From Collinsella sp. (GTDB taxonomy: Bacteria; Actinomycetota; Coriobacteriia; Coriobacteriales; Coriobacteriaceae), in assembly GCA_019414645.1 (NCBI GenBank), contig DXLP01000049.1, positions 1-8,083 on the forward strand: DNA of 8,083 nucleotides. The letters are read 5' to 3'. This document shows positions 1-5,478 of the stretch, one piece after another. Each line of letters opens with the position of its first letter. Position 1 is the first letter of the stretch. Under the pieces are notes generated by a model. It had not been told where the DNA came from. It saw only the letters and a list, made by a program, of their open reading frames with translations, and did not search any database. A program made the translations under genes and the position numbers.

Positions 1-55
1 GGTCACCAAGCACAACCTCAAGTACCGCCGCTACTACCACCAGTTCGACTACTAA
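1..55 (+). CDS. 3' end of an unidentified protein-coding gene (partial)
   Basis: Reading from base 2 gives 17 codons ending in TAA at 53-55, with C-terminus VTKHNLKYRRYYHQFDY. Every one of the 17 sense codons ends in G or C. That fits the codon use of the other genes here and would be unlikely for non-coding DNA. An intrinsic terminator lies about 50 nt downstream, as expected after a gene end. The tail is basic and rich in aromatic residues (five Tyr, one Phe). I do not recognise the family and cannot assign a function from 17 residues. The gene converges on the minus-strand operon that ends at 495. Confidence 0.6.
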   Translation, partial: VTKHNLKYRRYYHQFDY

Positions 56-108
56 GAGCTGGCCGCAGGGCCGATATCTTGGCTGGTTGATATCTCGACC
101 CTACACAA

Positions 109-139
109 GGGCGTCCGCATTCGCGCGGGCGCCCTTTTT
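109..139 (+). terminator. Intrinsic terminator of the left-edge gene
   Basis: GGGCGTCC (109-116) pairs with GGGCGCCC (127-134) through seven Watson-Crick pairs and one G-U pair. GC (117-118) and GC (125-126) extend the stem and leave a 6-nt loop. Five T residues follow directly (135-139). This is a standard Rho-independent terminator on the plus strand, 53 nt after the stop codon at 53-55. A weaker inverted repeat (GATATC at 73-78 and 89-94, flanked by AGGG/CCCT) lies between the stop and the terminator. Confidence 0.85.
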
Positions 140-169
140 GCGTTGCCGTCGGCGCAGGGTGTCCTCGGC

Positions 170-215
170 GGAAATCTCATCCCGGAATTTCGGCTCAGAG
201 TGGGATGCGGTTTCC
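170..215. repeat. Palindromic repeat unit 1
   Basis: The left arm GGAAATCTCATCCC (170-183) and right arm GGGATGCGGTTTCC (202-215) are separated by 18 nt (184-201). GGAAA pairs with TTTCC and CATCCC with GGGATG. The three middle positions give one normal pair, one wobble and one mismatch. C169/G216 extends the stem. The nine bases before it (GTCCTCGGC, 161-169) match the nine before unit 5 (GTCCTCAGC, 5239-5247) at eight positions, so the element extends beyond the palindrome. Read on the minus strand, the 18-nt spacer matches that of unit 3 at 11 of 18 positions, which suggests unit 1 is inverted relative to unit 3. Confidence 0.85.
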
Positions 216-258
216 GGATGCGTCCCATTCTGAAGCCCCGAAACGGGACGCGCTTTCC
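216..258. repeat. Palindromic repeat unit 2, left arm shortened
   Basis: The right arm GGGACGCGCTTTCC (245-258) matches the family. The left arm is 11 nt instead of 14 (GGATGCGTCCC, 216-226), as if three bases were lost. GCGTCCC (220-226) pairs perfectly with GGGACGC (245-251). The spacer (227-244) is again exactly 18 nt. The unit directly abuts unit 1 with no bases between them. Confidence 0.75.
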
Positions 259-274
259 GCTTGGGGTCCGATCC

Positions 275-320
275 GGAAAGCTCATCCCGTTCCGAGCATC
301 AAATCCGGGACATGCTTTCC
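275..320. repeat. Palindromic repeat unit 3
   Basis: The left arm GGAAAGCTCATCCC (275-288) and right arm GGGACATGCTTTCC (307-320) flank an 18-nt spacer (289-306). Pairing is GGAAAGC with GCTTTCC (one block of seven) and TCCC with GGGA, with three unpaired positions between the blocks. The unit follows unit 2 after 16 nt. Its arms share the GGAAA/TTTCC ends and the CATCCC-type centre with units 1 and 5. Confidence 0.8.
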
Positions 321-334
321 GCGCTCCGCCCCTT

Positions 335-384
335 GCAGAAAGCGCGTCTCCTTCCAAACACAAATCTTGCGGTACAGCTTCTGC
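335..384. repeat. Possible degenerate palindromic repeat unit 4
   Basis: GCAGAA (335-340) pairs perfectly with TTCTGC (379-384). If aligned to the other units, the left arm (337-350) reads AGAAAGCGCGTCTC and an 18-nt spacer would occupy 351-368. The inner half pairs poorly. The position continues the spacing of the cluster (about 60 nt from unit 3), so a decayed fourth copy is plausible, but the match to the consensus is weak. Confidence 0.35.
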
Positions 385-410
385 AAAGACGCGAAGTGGC
401 CGCTGACAGC

Positions 411-447
411 AAAGAGGGGCTGCCGAGACAATGCCCGACGGCCCCTC
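411..447 (-). terminator. Likely terminator of the minus-strand operon
   Basis: GAGGGGC (414-420) and GCCCCTC (441-447) form a perfect 7-bp stem, with some further pairing in the 20-nt interior. On the minus strand the hairpin is followed by TTTGCTG (413 downward), so the T tract is short. It lies 48-81 nt beyond the stop codon of the heptad-repeat gene. The stem is strong but the tail is weak, so termination may be partial. Confidence 0.5.
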
Positions 448-494
448 CCCTCATAACTTGCTATCGATGCCAATCGCCACAAGGGCGCGGCTGC

Positions 495-2924
495 CTACTT
501 GCTGATCGCGCCCGTCATATAGATAAACTGCACGCGATTTATATGTCCGCCCTGCTCGCCGTTGACAAAGTCCGTCGGCGTAAAGCCGGGGTTGAGCATT
601 TCCTCGATCTTGTCCTTAACGGTGTCGATGACCTGAGTATCGAGATTGCTCGTTCGGTCGGTAAGCTCCTGCATGCCGTTGCCGAGCTCGGATGCGCCGC
701 TGGCAAGCGTACCTGCACCCGAGGAGAGAAGATTCATGCCGCCAGCAAGGCTAGCAGCACCTGTCTTGAGCTGCGCCGCACCGTTGTTGAGCTGTGATGC
801 GCCGTTGGCAAGCGCGGGCGTGGCACCGTTGAGCTGCTGTGTGCCCGCAGCAAGCTGGTCGGTGCCCGCGGCAAGAGCCGCGGCGCCATCGCTCAGCTGA
901 CCCGCGCCCGTTGCTGCAGAGCCAACACCGGCGACAAGACCGGGGTTCACGGCCGTGGGGTTTGCCGGGTTGATCGCGCTGTTCATATAGGCGATGGCTC
1001 CGGCCAGGCTCAGCTGTTGGCCATCCTGGACAGTGGTGTAGCCCTGAATGGCGCTATCGAGCGCGGTGACGGCACCCTGGGCGCCGCCCTGGGCGCCGGC
1101 CGCCTGGGCCAAAGTCGTAACCTGATCGGTAAGCGTGCCAAACATGGACTCGGCACCCTTAAGGTCCTGCGACACCTGCGTGTTAAGACCCTGCGCGCCC
1201 GCAACGGCATTGGATGCAGAATCGAGAAGCGCGGTAAGACCCGTCGCATCGGCGCTCGATGCCGCCGTGGCGGCGGCACCCGCGCTGGTAGCAGCACTGC
1301 CGGCACTTGCGGTGGCGGCATCCAGCTGTGCCGTAGCCTCGCTTAGCTTGGCTGCCGCAGCCTTGGCGGAGTCGAGATCGGCCGCGTTATCCAGCGCGTC
1401 CTGAGCATCGGCGACCGCCGCCTTGGCAGCGGCAATAGATGCAACGGTGCTCTCGGCGCCAGCCTTTGCGCTCTCGGCGTTAGCCTTTGCCGCATCGTTG
1501 CCCATGGCGCTCGCGGCCTGCTTTGCCCCGCCGAGCGCCTGCTGTGCACCGGCAAGGTACTGCCCCTCGCCGCTGAGCGCCGCCGTAAGACCCTGCGGCC
1601 CGTACAGCGCGCTGTAGGCGTTGCCCGACGTAGCGGTCACGGCGTCCTGGGCCGCCTTGGCCGCAGCCTGCGCCTTGGCAAGGTTTGCCTCCTGAGCCTG
1701 CTTGCCCAGCGTCAGCGCGTCGACGTACGTATCGGACCCAGCGGCAATTCCACTTATGCCGCCCGAGATCTGCTGTGCGCTCCCCTGCAGCTTGGAAAGG
1801 CCCGCCGAAAGATCGGACGCACCGCCCTTAAGCTGCACGGCACCGGCATTAACCCCCTCGGCACCGGCATTAAGGTTGCTCACGCCTTCGACCAGCGTGG
1901 GGACCTGCGCGTTGAGCTGACTCGTACCCGCCGCGAGCGCAGCGGCGCCACTGGACAGCGTGCCGGCACCGGTATTGGCCGTGGCAAGCGAGGCCGCGAG
2001 CGTCTTGACACCGTCGGCAACCTGGCCAGCACCGCTATTGGCCGTAGCAATACCGTTGGAGAGCTCCACGAGCTGGCTCGTATCCATGCTGCTCGAGTCC
2101 ACATCGATGGCAAGATTCAGCGGCACGCCGACAATCTGCCAGCCATCAAACTCAAAATCCTCAACATCGGTCGTAATGGTGTAGTCTCCGGTGCTGCCGG
2201 GAATCACCATGTAGGTAAGCTGCGTGTTGGAGCCGTTGGCAGCAACCGTGGCGCCCTCAGCCTCAATATCGTGTGCCTCGGCATCCTTAAGCTGACCGGT
2301 AATCTGAACCAGGTAGTTATCGGCATAATCGCCACCGGTATAGTCGTCATTCTTTTCGACCTTGAGCTTCATGGTGAGCTTGCCGCTCTTGCCCGCCAAA
2401 TCCTTGGCGTCGATATCGCGGCCATCGAGCTGGTATGCCACGGTGACGTTCCACGGCATCTGAGTGTTCTTGTCCAGATCGCCCTGGTAGACAAAGTCCT
2501 GCACTCCCTGGCCCGTAACGGCAACCGACCCGCTGTCGTCCGTTAGTTTTTGAGTCGTCGATAGGTTGGTCACTTTGTTATAGGTGCCGGCATCGTCGAT
2601 CTTGACGCCCTTATTGGCCTCGAAGCTATTGACCACGTAAACACCCGTGCGATTGCCGTCGGCATCGGTTTTGACGTATACGACCTGGTTTTTCTTATAT
2701 CCCGGCGTGCTGTTATCGGAGTCCGTCGCCATCTGTTCACTCGTAGCCGAGGCAGCGCTCGTCGACCCTACGCCGTCGGCGAACACAACGGCACCGGGAA
2801 CGGTAAGGGCCACGGTCAGACCGGCGGCAAGAGCGAGCGCAGCGATGCGCTTATGGGGACGACGTACAAGATCGCGTTGGGCTTTGAGCTCTTTCGAAGC
2901 GGTATCAGTGGTATGGGTATGCAT
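495..2924 (-). CDS. Secreted/membrane-anchored xxxLxxG heptad-repeat protein, MMPL partner (YhgE/Pip-like)
   Basis: This 809-residue protein is the likely extracytoplasmic partner of the upstream MMPL transporter. Residues 24-49 form a signal peptide or uncleaved anchor: basic RRPHKR, then a hydrophobic core, with VFA-D as a possible cleavage site. Residues 75-275 are a beta-rich domain with features typical of this family (YVVNSF, AGTYNKVTNL, MPWNV, LDGRDI, LAGKSGKL). Residues about 285-400 and 665-755 are xxxLxxG heptads, as in the family model for such repeats. They enclose an Ala-rich, coiled-coil-like region (about 405-600). The C-terminus (PGFTPTDFVN ... RVQFIYMTGAI) also resembles MMPL-associated proteins. 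No C-terminal membrane helix is seen, unlike typical YhgE. The frame is open to 3239, but ATG at 2924 is preferred: GGAAGGA (2933-2939) lies 8 nt upstream, the signal peptide follows, and a longer protein would overlap the transporter gene by hundreds of bases. The substrate is unknown. Confidence 0.85.
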   Translation of the reverse strand: MHTHTTDTASKELKAQRDLVRRPHKRIAALALAAGLTVALTVPGAVVFADGVGSTSAASATSEQMATDSDNSTPGYKKNQVVYVKTDADGNRTGVYVVNSFEANKGVKIDDAGTYNKVTNLSTTQKLTDDSGSVAVTGQGVQDFVYQGDLDKNTQMPWNVTVAYQLDGRDIDAKDLAGKSGKLTMKLKVEKNDDYTGGDYADNYLVQITGQLKDAEAHDIEAEGATVAANGSNTQLTYMVIPGSTGDYTITTDVEDFEFDGWQIVGVPLNLAIDVDSSSMDTSQLVELSNGIATANSGAGQVADGVKTLAASLATANTGAGTLSSGAAALAAGTSQLNAQVPTLVEGVSNLNAGAEGVNAGAVQLKGGASDLSAGLSKLQGSAQQISGGISGIAAGSDTYVDALTLGKQAQEANLAKAQAAAKAAQDAVTATSGNAYSALYGPQGLTAALSGEGQYLAGAQQALGGAKQAASAMGNDAAKANAESAKAGAESTVASIAAAKAAVADAQDALDNAADLDSAKAAAAKLSEATAQLDAATASAGSAATSAGAAATAASSADATGLTALLDSASNAVAGAQGLNTQVSQDLKGAESMFGTLTDQVTTLAQAAGAQGGAQGAVTALDSAIQGYTTVQDGQQLSLAGAIAYMNSAINPANPTAVNPGLVAGVGSAATGAGQLSDGAAALAAGTDQLAAGTQQLNGATPALANGASQLNNGAAQLKTGAASLAGGMNLLSSGAGTLASGASELGNGMQELTDRTSNLDTQVIDTVKDKIEEMLNPGFTPTDFVNGEQGGHINRVQFIYMTGAISK

Positions 2925-2932
2925 TGCGGTAT

Positions 2933-2939
2933 TCCTTCC
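2933..2939 (-). promoter_or_regulatory. Ribosome binding site of the heptad-repeat gene
   Basis: On the minus strand GGAAGGA lies 8 nt before ATG 2924-2922. It fixes the start within an open frame that continues upstream to 3239. It sits in the 32-nt gap after the transporter's TAA (2959-2957), consistent with translation from a shared operon mRNA. Confidence 0.75.
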
Positions 2940-2956
2940 AACTGCTTTGTAAAACG

Positions 2957-5083
2957 TTACTGAGCGGAGCCGTCCGCAGCCGATGCCTCGGTGGTATCCG
3001 AAACCGGATCCTGGGCATCCTTGGGCAAAAAATGAGCTTTGAGCGTGGTCTTGCCGATGAGGCCATCGAGCACATACAGGAAACCCGGCAGCGCAAAGAG
3101 TACGGCGACTAGGGAGATGCTCACGCCGACGCCCAGGAACCAGCCGATCTGCTTGAGCACGCCGTGGCTCGAGATCGCATGGATCAGGAAGCCACTGATC
3201 AGCAGAACCGATCCAGAGGTCAAAACAGGAATCGTGCAAGCTTCCATGGTCTCGAGTAGCGCTTCGCGCTTATGCATGGTCACGCGGTCCTCACGATAGC
3301 GGTCAGCAATCAGGATGCCGTAGTCGACGGCAACGCCCAGCTGGATGGAGCTCACAATTAAGTAGGCGAGGAAGAACTCGTGCATACCGGTGTAGAGCGG
3401 TGCAGCAAAGTTGATCCAGATCGAGGTCTCAATCACGAGCACCAAGATGATCGGCAGGCTCAGCGACTTGGTGGCCAGCAGCAAGACCGCGAACACGGCC
3501 ACGACGGCGATGAGGTCGACCTTGCCCTTATCGACGGTGATGGTGTCCTTAAGGTCGGTGGTGCTCACGCCCTCGCCGGCGAGCATTGCCTTACCCGGAT
3601 AATGTTTGTCCGCGATACAACGAATCTTCTTGACCAGCTTAAATGTACTCGGACCCTCGTAGGGCGCGGTAACCGTGAGCACCAAACGGCTGTAGTGCTC
3701 TCCCTCCACCAGATCGAGCGTGTCCTTTTCGGCCATGCCCGTGGGGATATAGGGACTCGCAACGTCAACATAGCTCTGGATGGACTTGACCTCGGGGAGC
3801 GCCTTGAGCTCATTGGAGAGTGCCTGCTCCTCGCTCACCTCTCCACGGGGAACGAGCACAACGTAGGTATCGGAGTTGCCAAAGACCTCCTTGACCTTGT
3901 CCATATCCTGACCAAGCCGCGTATCCGAACCAAAAATGTGCGAAGTGCCGTAGTAGTACGTGATATCGCTGGAGGTCGATGCCACACGCGCAAGGTAAAC
4001 CACGGCGAGGATCACGACGGCAGCGGGGATACAGACCTTGAGCACCAGACGGGCGAACTTACCCAGCGGCGGGACAAAGGGCCTGTGCTGCGATTTTTGC
4101 ACAAAGCCATCGAACTGAACGAACATCGAAGGAACAAAGGTAAAGACCGATACCAGGCTGATGGCGATACCCTTTGCAAGGGCAAGACCAAGGTCGGGGC
4201 CGATCTTAAACTGCATGGCGGCAAGCGCGATAAAGCCGATGCAGACCGTGCAACCGCTCGAAAACACGGCGACCGAGGACAGGCAGCACGACTGCACCAT
4301 GTCTTCGGCAACGCTGCCGTGGCGGCCACGCTCCTCGTTAAAGCGGTGCAGCAAAAAGACCGAGAAGTCCAGCGCGATGGCAACCTGCAAAATGGAGCCC
4401 GCAGAGTTGGTGACAAAGCTAATCTCGCCAAAGATGAGGTTGGTGCCCCAGTTGATAAACACCGAGACGCCCAGGCCCAGCAGCACCAGGATGGGTTCGG
4501 CCCAGCTGGTAGTCGTGATGACCAGAATCACGAAGATAATCGCTATGACAGCGACCGTGATAATGCTGATCTGCTGCTCGGTCGATGTGGTGGCAAGCGC
4601 GTTAGACATGGCCGAGCCCGTAATGGCGCCCTCGTCGCCCACGATATCTCGAATAGCGTCGGTTGCCTCGATCTCCTTTTCGGAATTAACCGTCACCGTA
4701 AACAGGGCGTTGTTCTTTTTGTAATAGGTCTCAACGGTGTCTTTGTCTTGCGTGGCAAGCGGCTGATCGATATCTGCCGCGTCGTCAAGCCATAGGACCT
4801 CCTCGACGCCGTCGACCTTTTTGATTTTGTCCTTGTATTTGAGCGCCTGAGCGATCGAGACATTGGGCACCATAACGCGACAGTTGGGAATGTCACCCTC
4901 AAACTCATCACCCATGGTATTCAGAGCGACGGTCGACGCCGCTTCGTCGGGCAGATAGCTCGTAATGTCGTAGTTAACGCCTACAAACTGGCGCAGGAAC
5001 AGGCATACCAGTGCTGCCACCGCATAGAACGCGATGATGGGTTTGCGGTGCTTCACGACCCATCGAAATAGCTTCTCTTTCAA
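2957..5083 (-). CDS. MMPL/RND-family transporter
   Basis: This is a membrane transporter of the RND superfamily, MMPL branch, probably driven by the proton gradient and exporting lipids or other hydrophobic envelope compounds; the substrate cannot be read from sequence. From the chosen start it has 708 residues in two homologous halves. Each half has one helix (about 12-32; 346-366), an external domain (about 33-169; 367-520) and five more helices (170-323; 521-670). The fourth helix of each half carries the expected acidic motif: ALDFSVFLLHRF (D239) and AVDYGILIADRY (D587), matching the Asp-Tyr pairs of MmpL proton relays, with Phe replacing Tyr in the first half. The C-terminal tail is short and acidic. 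The frame opens at TTG 5089, but GGAGG (5095-5091) is only 1 nt from it and an ideal 7 nt from TTG 5083, so I chose 5083 (710 residues if 5089). It is the first gene of the operon, 32 nt before the heptad-repeat gene. A TetR-type regulator often accompanies such operons; none is visible here. Confidence 0.92.
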   Translation of the reverse strand: MKEKLFRWVVKHRKPIIAFYAVAALVCLFLRQFVGVNYDITSYLPDEAASTVALNTMGDEFEGDIPNCRVMVPNVSIAQALKYKDKIKKVDGVEEVLWLDDAADIDQPLATQDKDTVETYYKKNNALFTVTVNSEKEIEATDAIRDIVGDEGAITGSAMSNALATTSTEQQISIITVAVIAIIFVILVITTTSWAEPILVLLGLGVSVFINWGTNLIFGEISFVTNSAGSILQVAIALDFSVFLLHRFNEERGRHGSVAEDMVQSCCLSSVAVFSSGCTVCIGFIALAAMQFKIGPDLGLALAKGIAISLVSVFTFVPSMFVQFDGFVQKSQHRPFVPPLGKFARLVLKVCIPAAVVILAVVYLARVASTSSDITYYYGTSHIFGSDTRLGQDMDKVKEVFGNSDTYVVLVPRGEVSEEQALSNELKALPEVKSIQSYVDVASPYIPTGMAEKDTLDLVEGEHYSRLVLTVTAPYEGPSTFKLVKKIRCIADKHYPGKAMLAGEGVSTTDLKDTITVDKGKVDLIAVVAVFAVLLLATKSLSLPIILVLVIETSIWINFAAPLYTGMHEFFLAYLIVSSIQLGVAVDYGILIADRYREDRVTMHKREALLETMEACTIPVLTSGSVLLISGFLIHAISSHGVLKQIGWFLGVGVSISLVAVLFALPGFLYVLDGLIGKTTLKAHFLPKDAQDPVSDTTEASAADGSAQ

Positions 5084-5090
5084 CCTCAAT

Positions 5091-5095
5091 CCTCC
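5091..5095 (-). promoter_or_regulatory. Ribosome binding site deciding a TTG start of the MMPL gene
   Basis: The minus strand reads GGAGG, then A, then TTG AGG TTG AAA. The first TTG (5089) is 1 nt from the GGAGG core and the second (5083) is 7 nt away, so the second is the better start. No in-frame ATG or GTG is available near the signal. An overlapping ATG at 5097 reads ATG GAG GAT TGA and stops at once. Confidence 0.7.
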
Positions 5096-5123
5096 ATAAC
5101 GCTCAGCCTATGTTTTGCTCTTT

Positions 5124-5152
5124 GTTATATTCCACATTTGGTAGTTATACAA
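5124..5152 (-). promoter_or_regulatory. Promoter of the MMPL operon
   Basis: On the minus strand TTGTAT (5152-5147) and TATAAC (5129-5124) are separated by exactly 17 nt. They match the sigma-70-type consensus at four and five of six positions. Transcription would start near 5117, giving a leader of about 34 nt before TTG 5083. The surroundings are AT-rich compared with the rest of the window. Confidence 0.65.
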
Positions 5153-5158
5153 CATGTG
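5133..5158. promoter_or_regulatory. Candidate operator: inverted repeat over the -35 region
   Basis: Both ends follow the half-site CACATNTNGTA, giving a 26-bp imperfect palindrome centred at 5145/5146, with nine of thirteen positions in each half symmetric. It covers the -35 box and most of the spacer of the minus-strand promoter, where a dimeric repressor would block RNA polymerase. The size and position would suit a TetR-type repressor. No regulator gene is present in the window, so this rests on the symmetry alone. Confidence 0.4.
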
Positions 5159-5247
5159 TAGGATAAAGGCGCCATAAAGATATGCGATTGACGCGGTCCC
5201 GGAGCCAAAACTGCCGCTGCAGAAGCAGTTCGGAAAAGGTCCTCAGC

Positions 5248-5293
5248 GGAAACTGCATCCCAGTTTTTAGACGAAAAACGGGATATGGTTTCT
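5248..5293. repeat. Palindromic repeat unit 5 (isolated copy)
   Basis: The left arm GGAAACTGCATCCC (5248-5261) and right arm GGGATATGGTTTCT (5280-5293) flank an 18-nt spacer, the same length as in units 1-3 nearly 5 kb away. Twelve or more of the 14 arm positions can pair when wobbles are counted. The spacer itself holds a perfect GTTTTT/AAAAAC stem (5263-5268, 5274-5279) with a 5-nt loop, so the whole unit can form one long hairpin. The upstream nine bases (5239-5247) match those before unit 1 at eight positions. Confidence 0.85.
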
Positions 5294-5397
5294 GGTTGGC
5301 CTAGATAATCGTCAGATTTAGCTGAGCGTCTGCCCCTATGTTTCCAAATGAATACGGTGTGAGCTGCGGACAAGGATTTTCCCCGCAAGCACTCTAG

Positions 5398-5403
5398 TAT
5401 GCT
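5398..5403 (+). promoter_or_regulatory. Weak -10 candidate for hisZG
   Basis: TATGCT (5398-5403), within TAGTATGCTA, matches the -10 consensus at four of six positions and is about 75 nt before the hisZG start. No good -35 box is found 16-18 nt upstream, where the sequence is GATTTT or similar. It is the best promoter candidate in this part of the region, but it is weak. Confidence 0.3.
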
Positions 5404-5412
5404 AAAGTACCC

Positions 5413-5445
5413 AAAAGACCGGCGGAGCTATGCCGGTCGTTTGTT
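5413..5445 (+). terminator. Terminator-like hairpin in the hisZG leader
   Basis: GACCGGC (5417-5423) and GCCGGTC (5432-5438) form a perfect 7-bp stem with an 8-nt loop. AAAA precedes it (5413-5416) and GTTTGTT follows (5439-5445). If transcription starts near 5410, the hairpin is at the very 5' end of the hisZG mRNA and ends 26 nt before the ribosome binding site. It could be an attenuator, a block against incoming transcription, or a 5' stabilising stem. The T tract is interrupted, so strong termination is doubtful. Confidence 0.45.
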
Positions 5446-5478
5446 CTGTATGCAACACAGCATGAGGAGGCTCACCAG

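Larger units (their letters stand above)
56..494. other. Convergent intergenic region with a repeat cluster
   Basis: This 439-nt stretch separates the converging 3' ends of the left-edge gene and the minus-strand operon. It holds the plus-strand terminator (109-139), a cluster of palindromic repeat units (about 161-384) and a terminator-like hairpin for the minus-strand operon (414-447). Open frames of 60-180 codons cross it on both strands, but they read through the palindromes, resemble no known protein and have no convincing start signals. I do not call a gene here. Confidence 0.75.
5098..5478. other. Divergent intergenic region between the MMPL operon and hisZG
   Basis: This 381-nt region carries, from left to right, the minus-strand promoter with an overlapping inverted repeat (5124-5158), a small hairpin AACTGC/GCAGTT (5209-5230), palindromic repeat unit 5 (5248-5293), a weak plus-strand promoter candidate (about 5398) and a leader hairpin (5417-5438). 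Its left part is more AT-rich than the genes. I see no supported gene, no run of His codons that would suggest a his leader peptide, and no T-box-like structure. Confidence 0.75.

Noticed and set aside
67..111. Possible riboswitch-like switching: CCCT (99-102) could pair with AGGG at 67-70 or 108-111
   Set aside because: It lies after a stop codon, just before a standard terminator, and the alternative pairings are only 4 bp. Chance is the simpler explanation.
52..363. Minus-strand frame of 103 codons over the repeat cluster
   Set aside because: Its repeated GMxFPxRTP-like segments are simply the translation of the palindromes, and it crosses the terminator at 109-139.
161..384. CRISPR array
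   Set aside because: The repeated units are palindromes with variable arms and irregular gaps (0, 16 and about 14 nt), not identical direct repeats with uniform spacers, and no cas gene is present.
143..797. Overlapping plus-strand frames (for example 143-406, 205-456, 261-797)
   Set aside because: They read through the palindromic repeats, giving recurrent short motifs in translation, and the longest runs on into the heptad gene antisense. No convincing ribosome binding site was seen.
3380..4795. Plus-strand open frame of 471 codons
   Set aside because: It is antisense to the MMPL gene, which has clear helices and motifs. The translated product is rich in His, Asp, Gln and Arg with no known fold, typical of a shadow frame.
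5125..5388. Minus-strand frame of 87 codons in the divergent region
   Set aside because: It spans repeat unit 5 and the MMPL promoter, has no recognisable protein features and lacks a good ribosome binding site.
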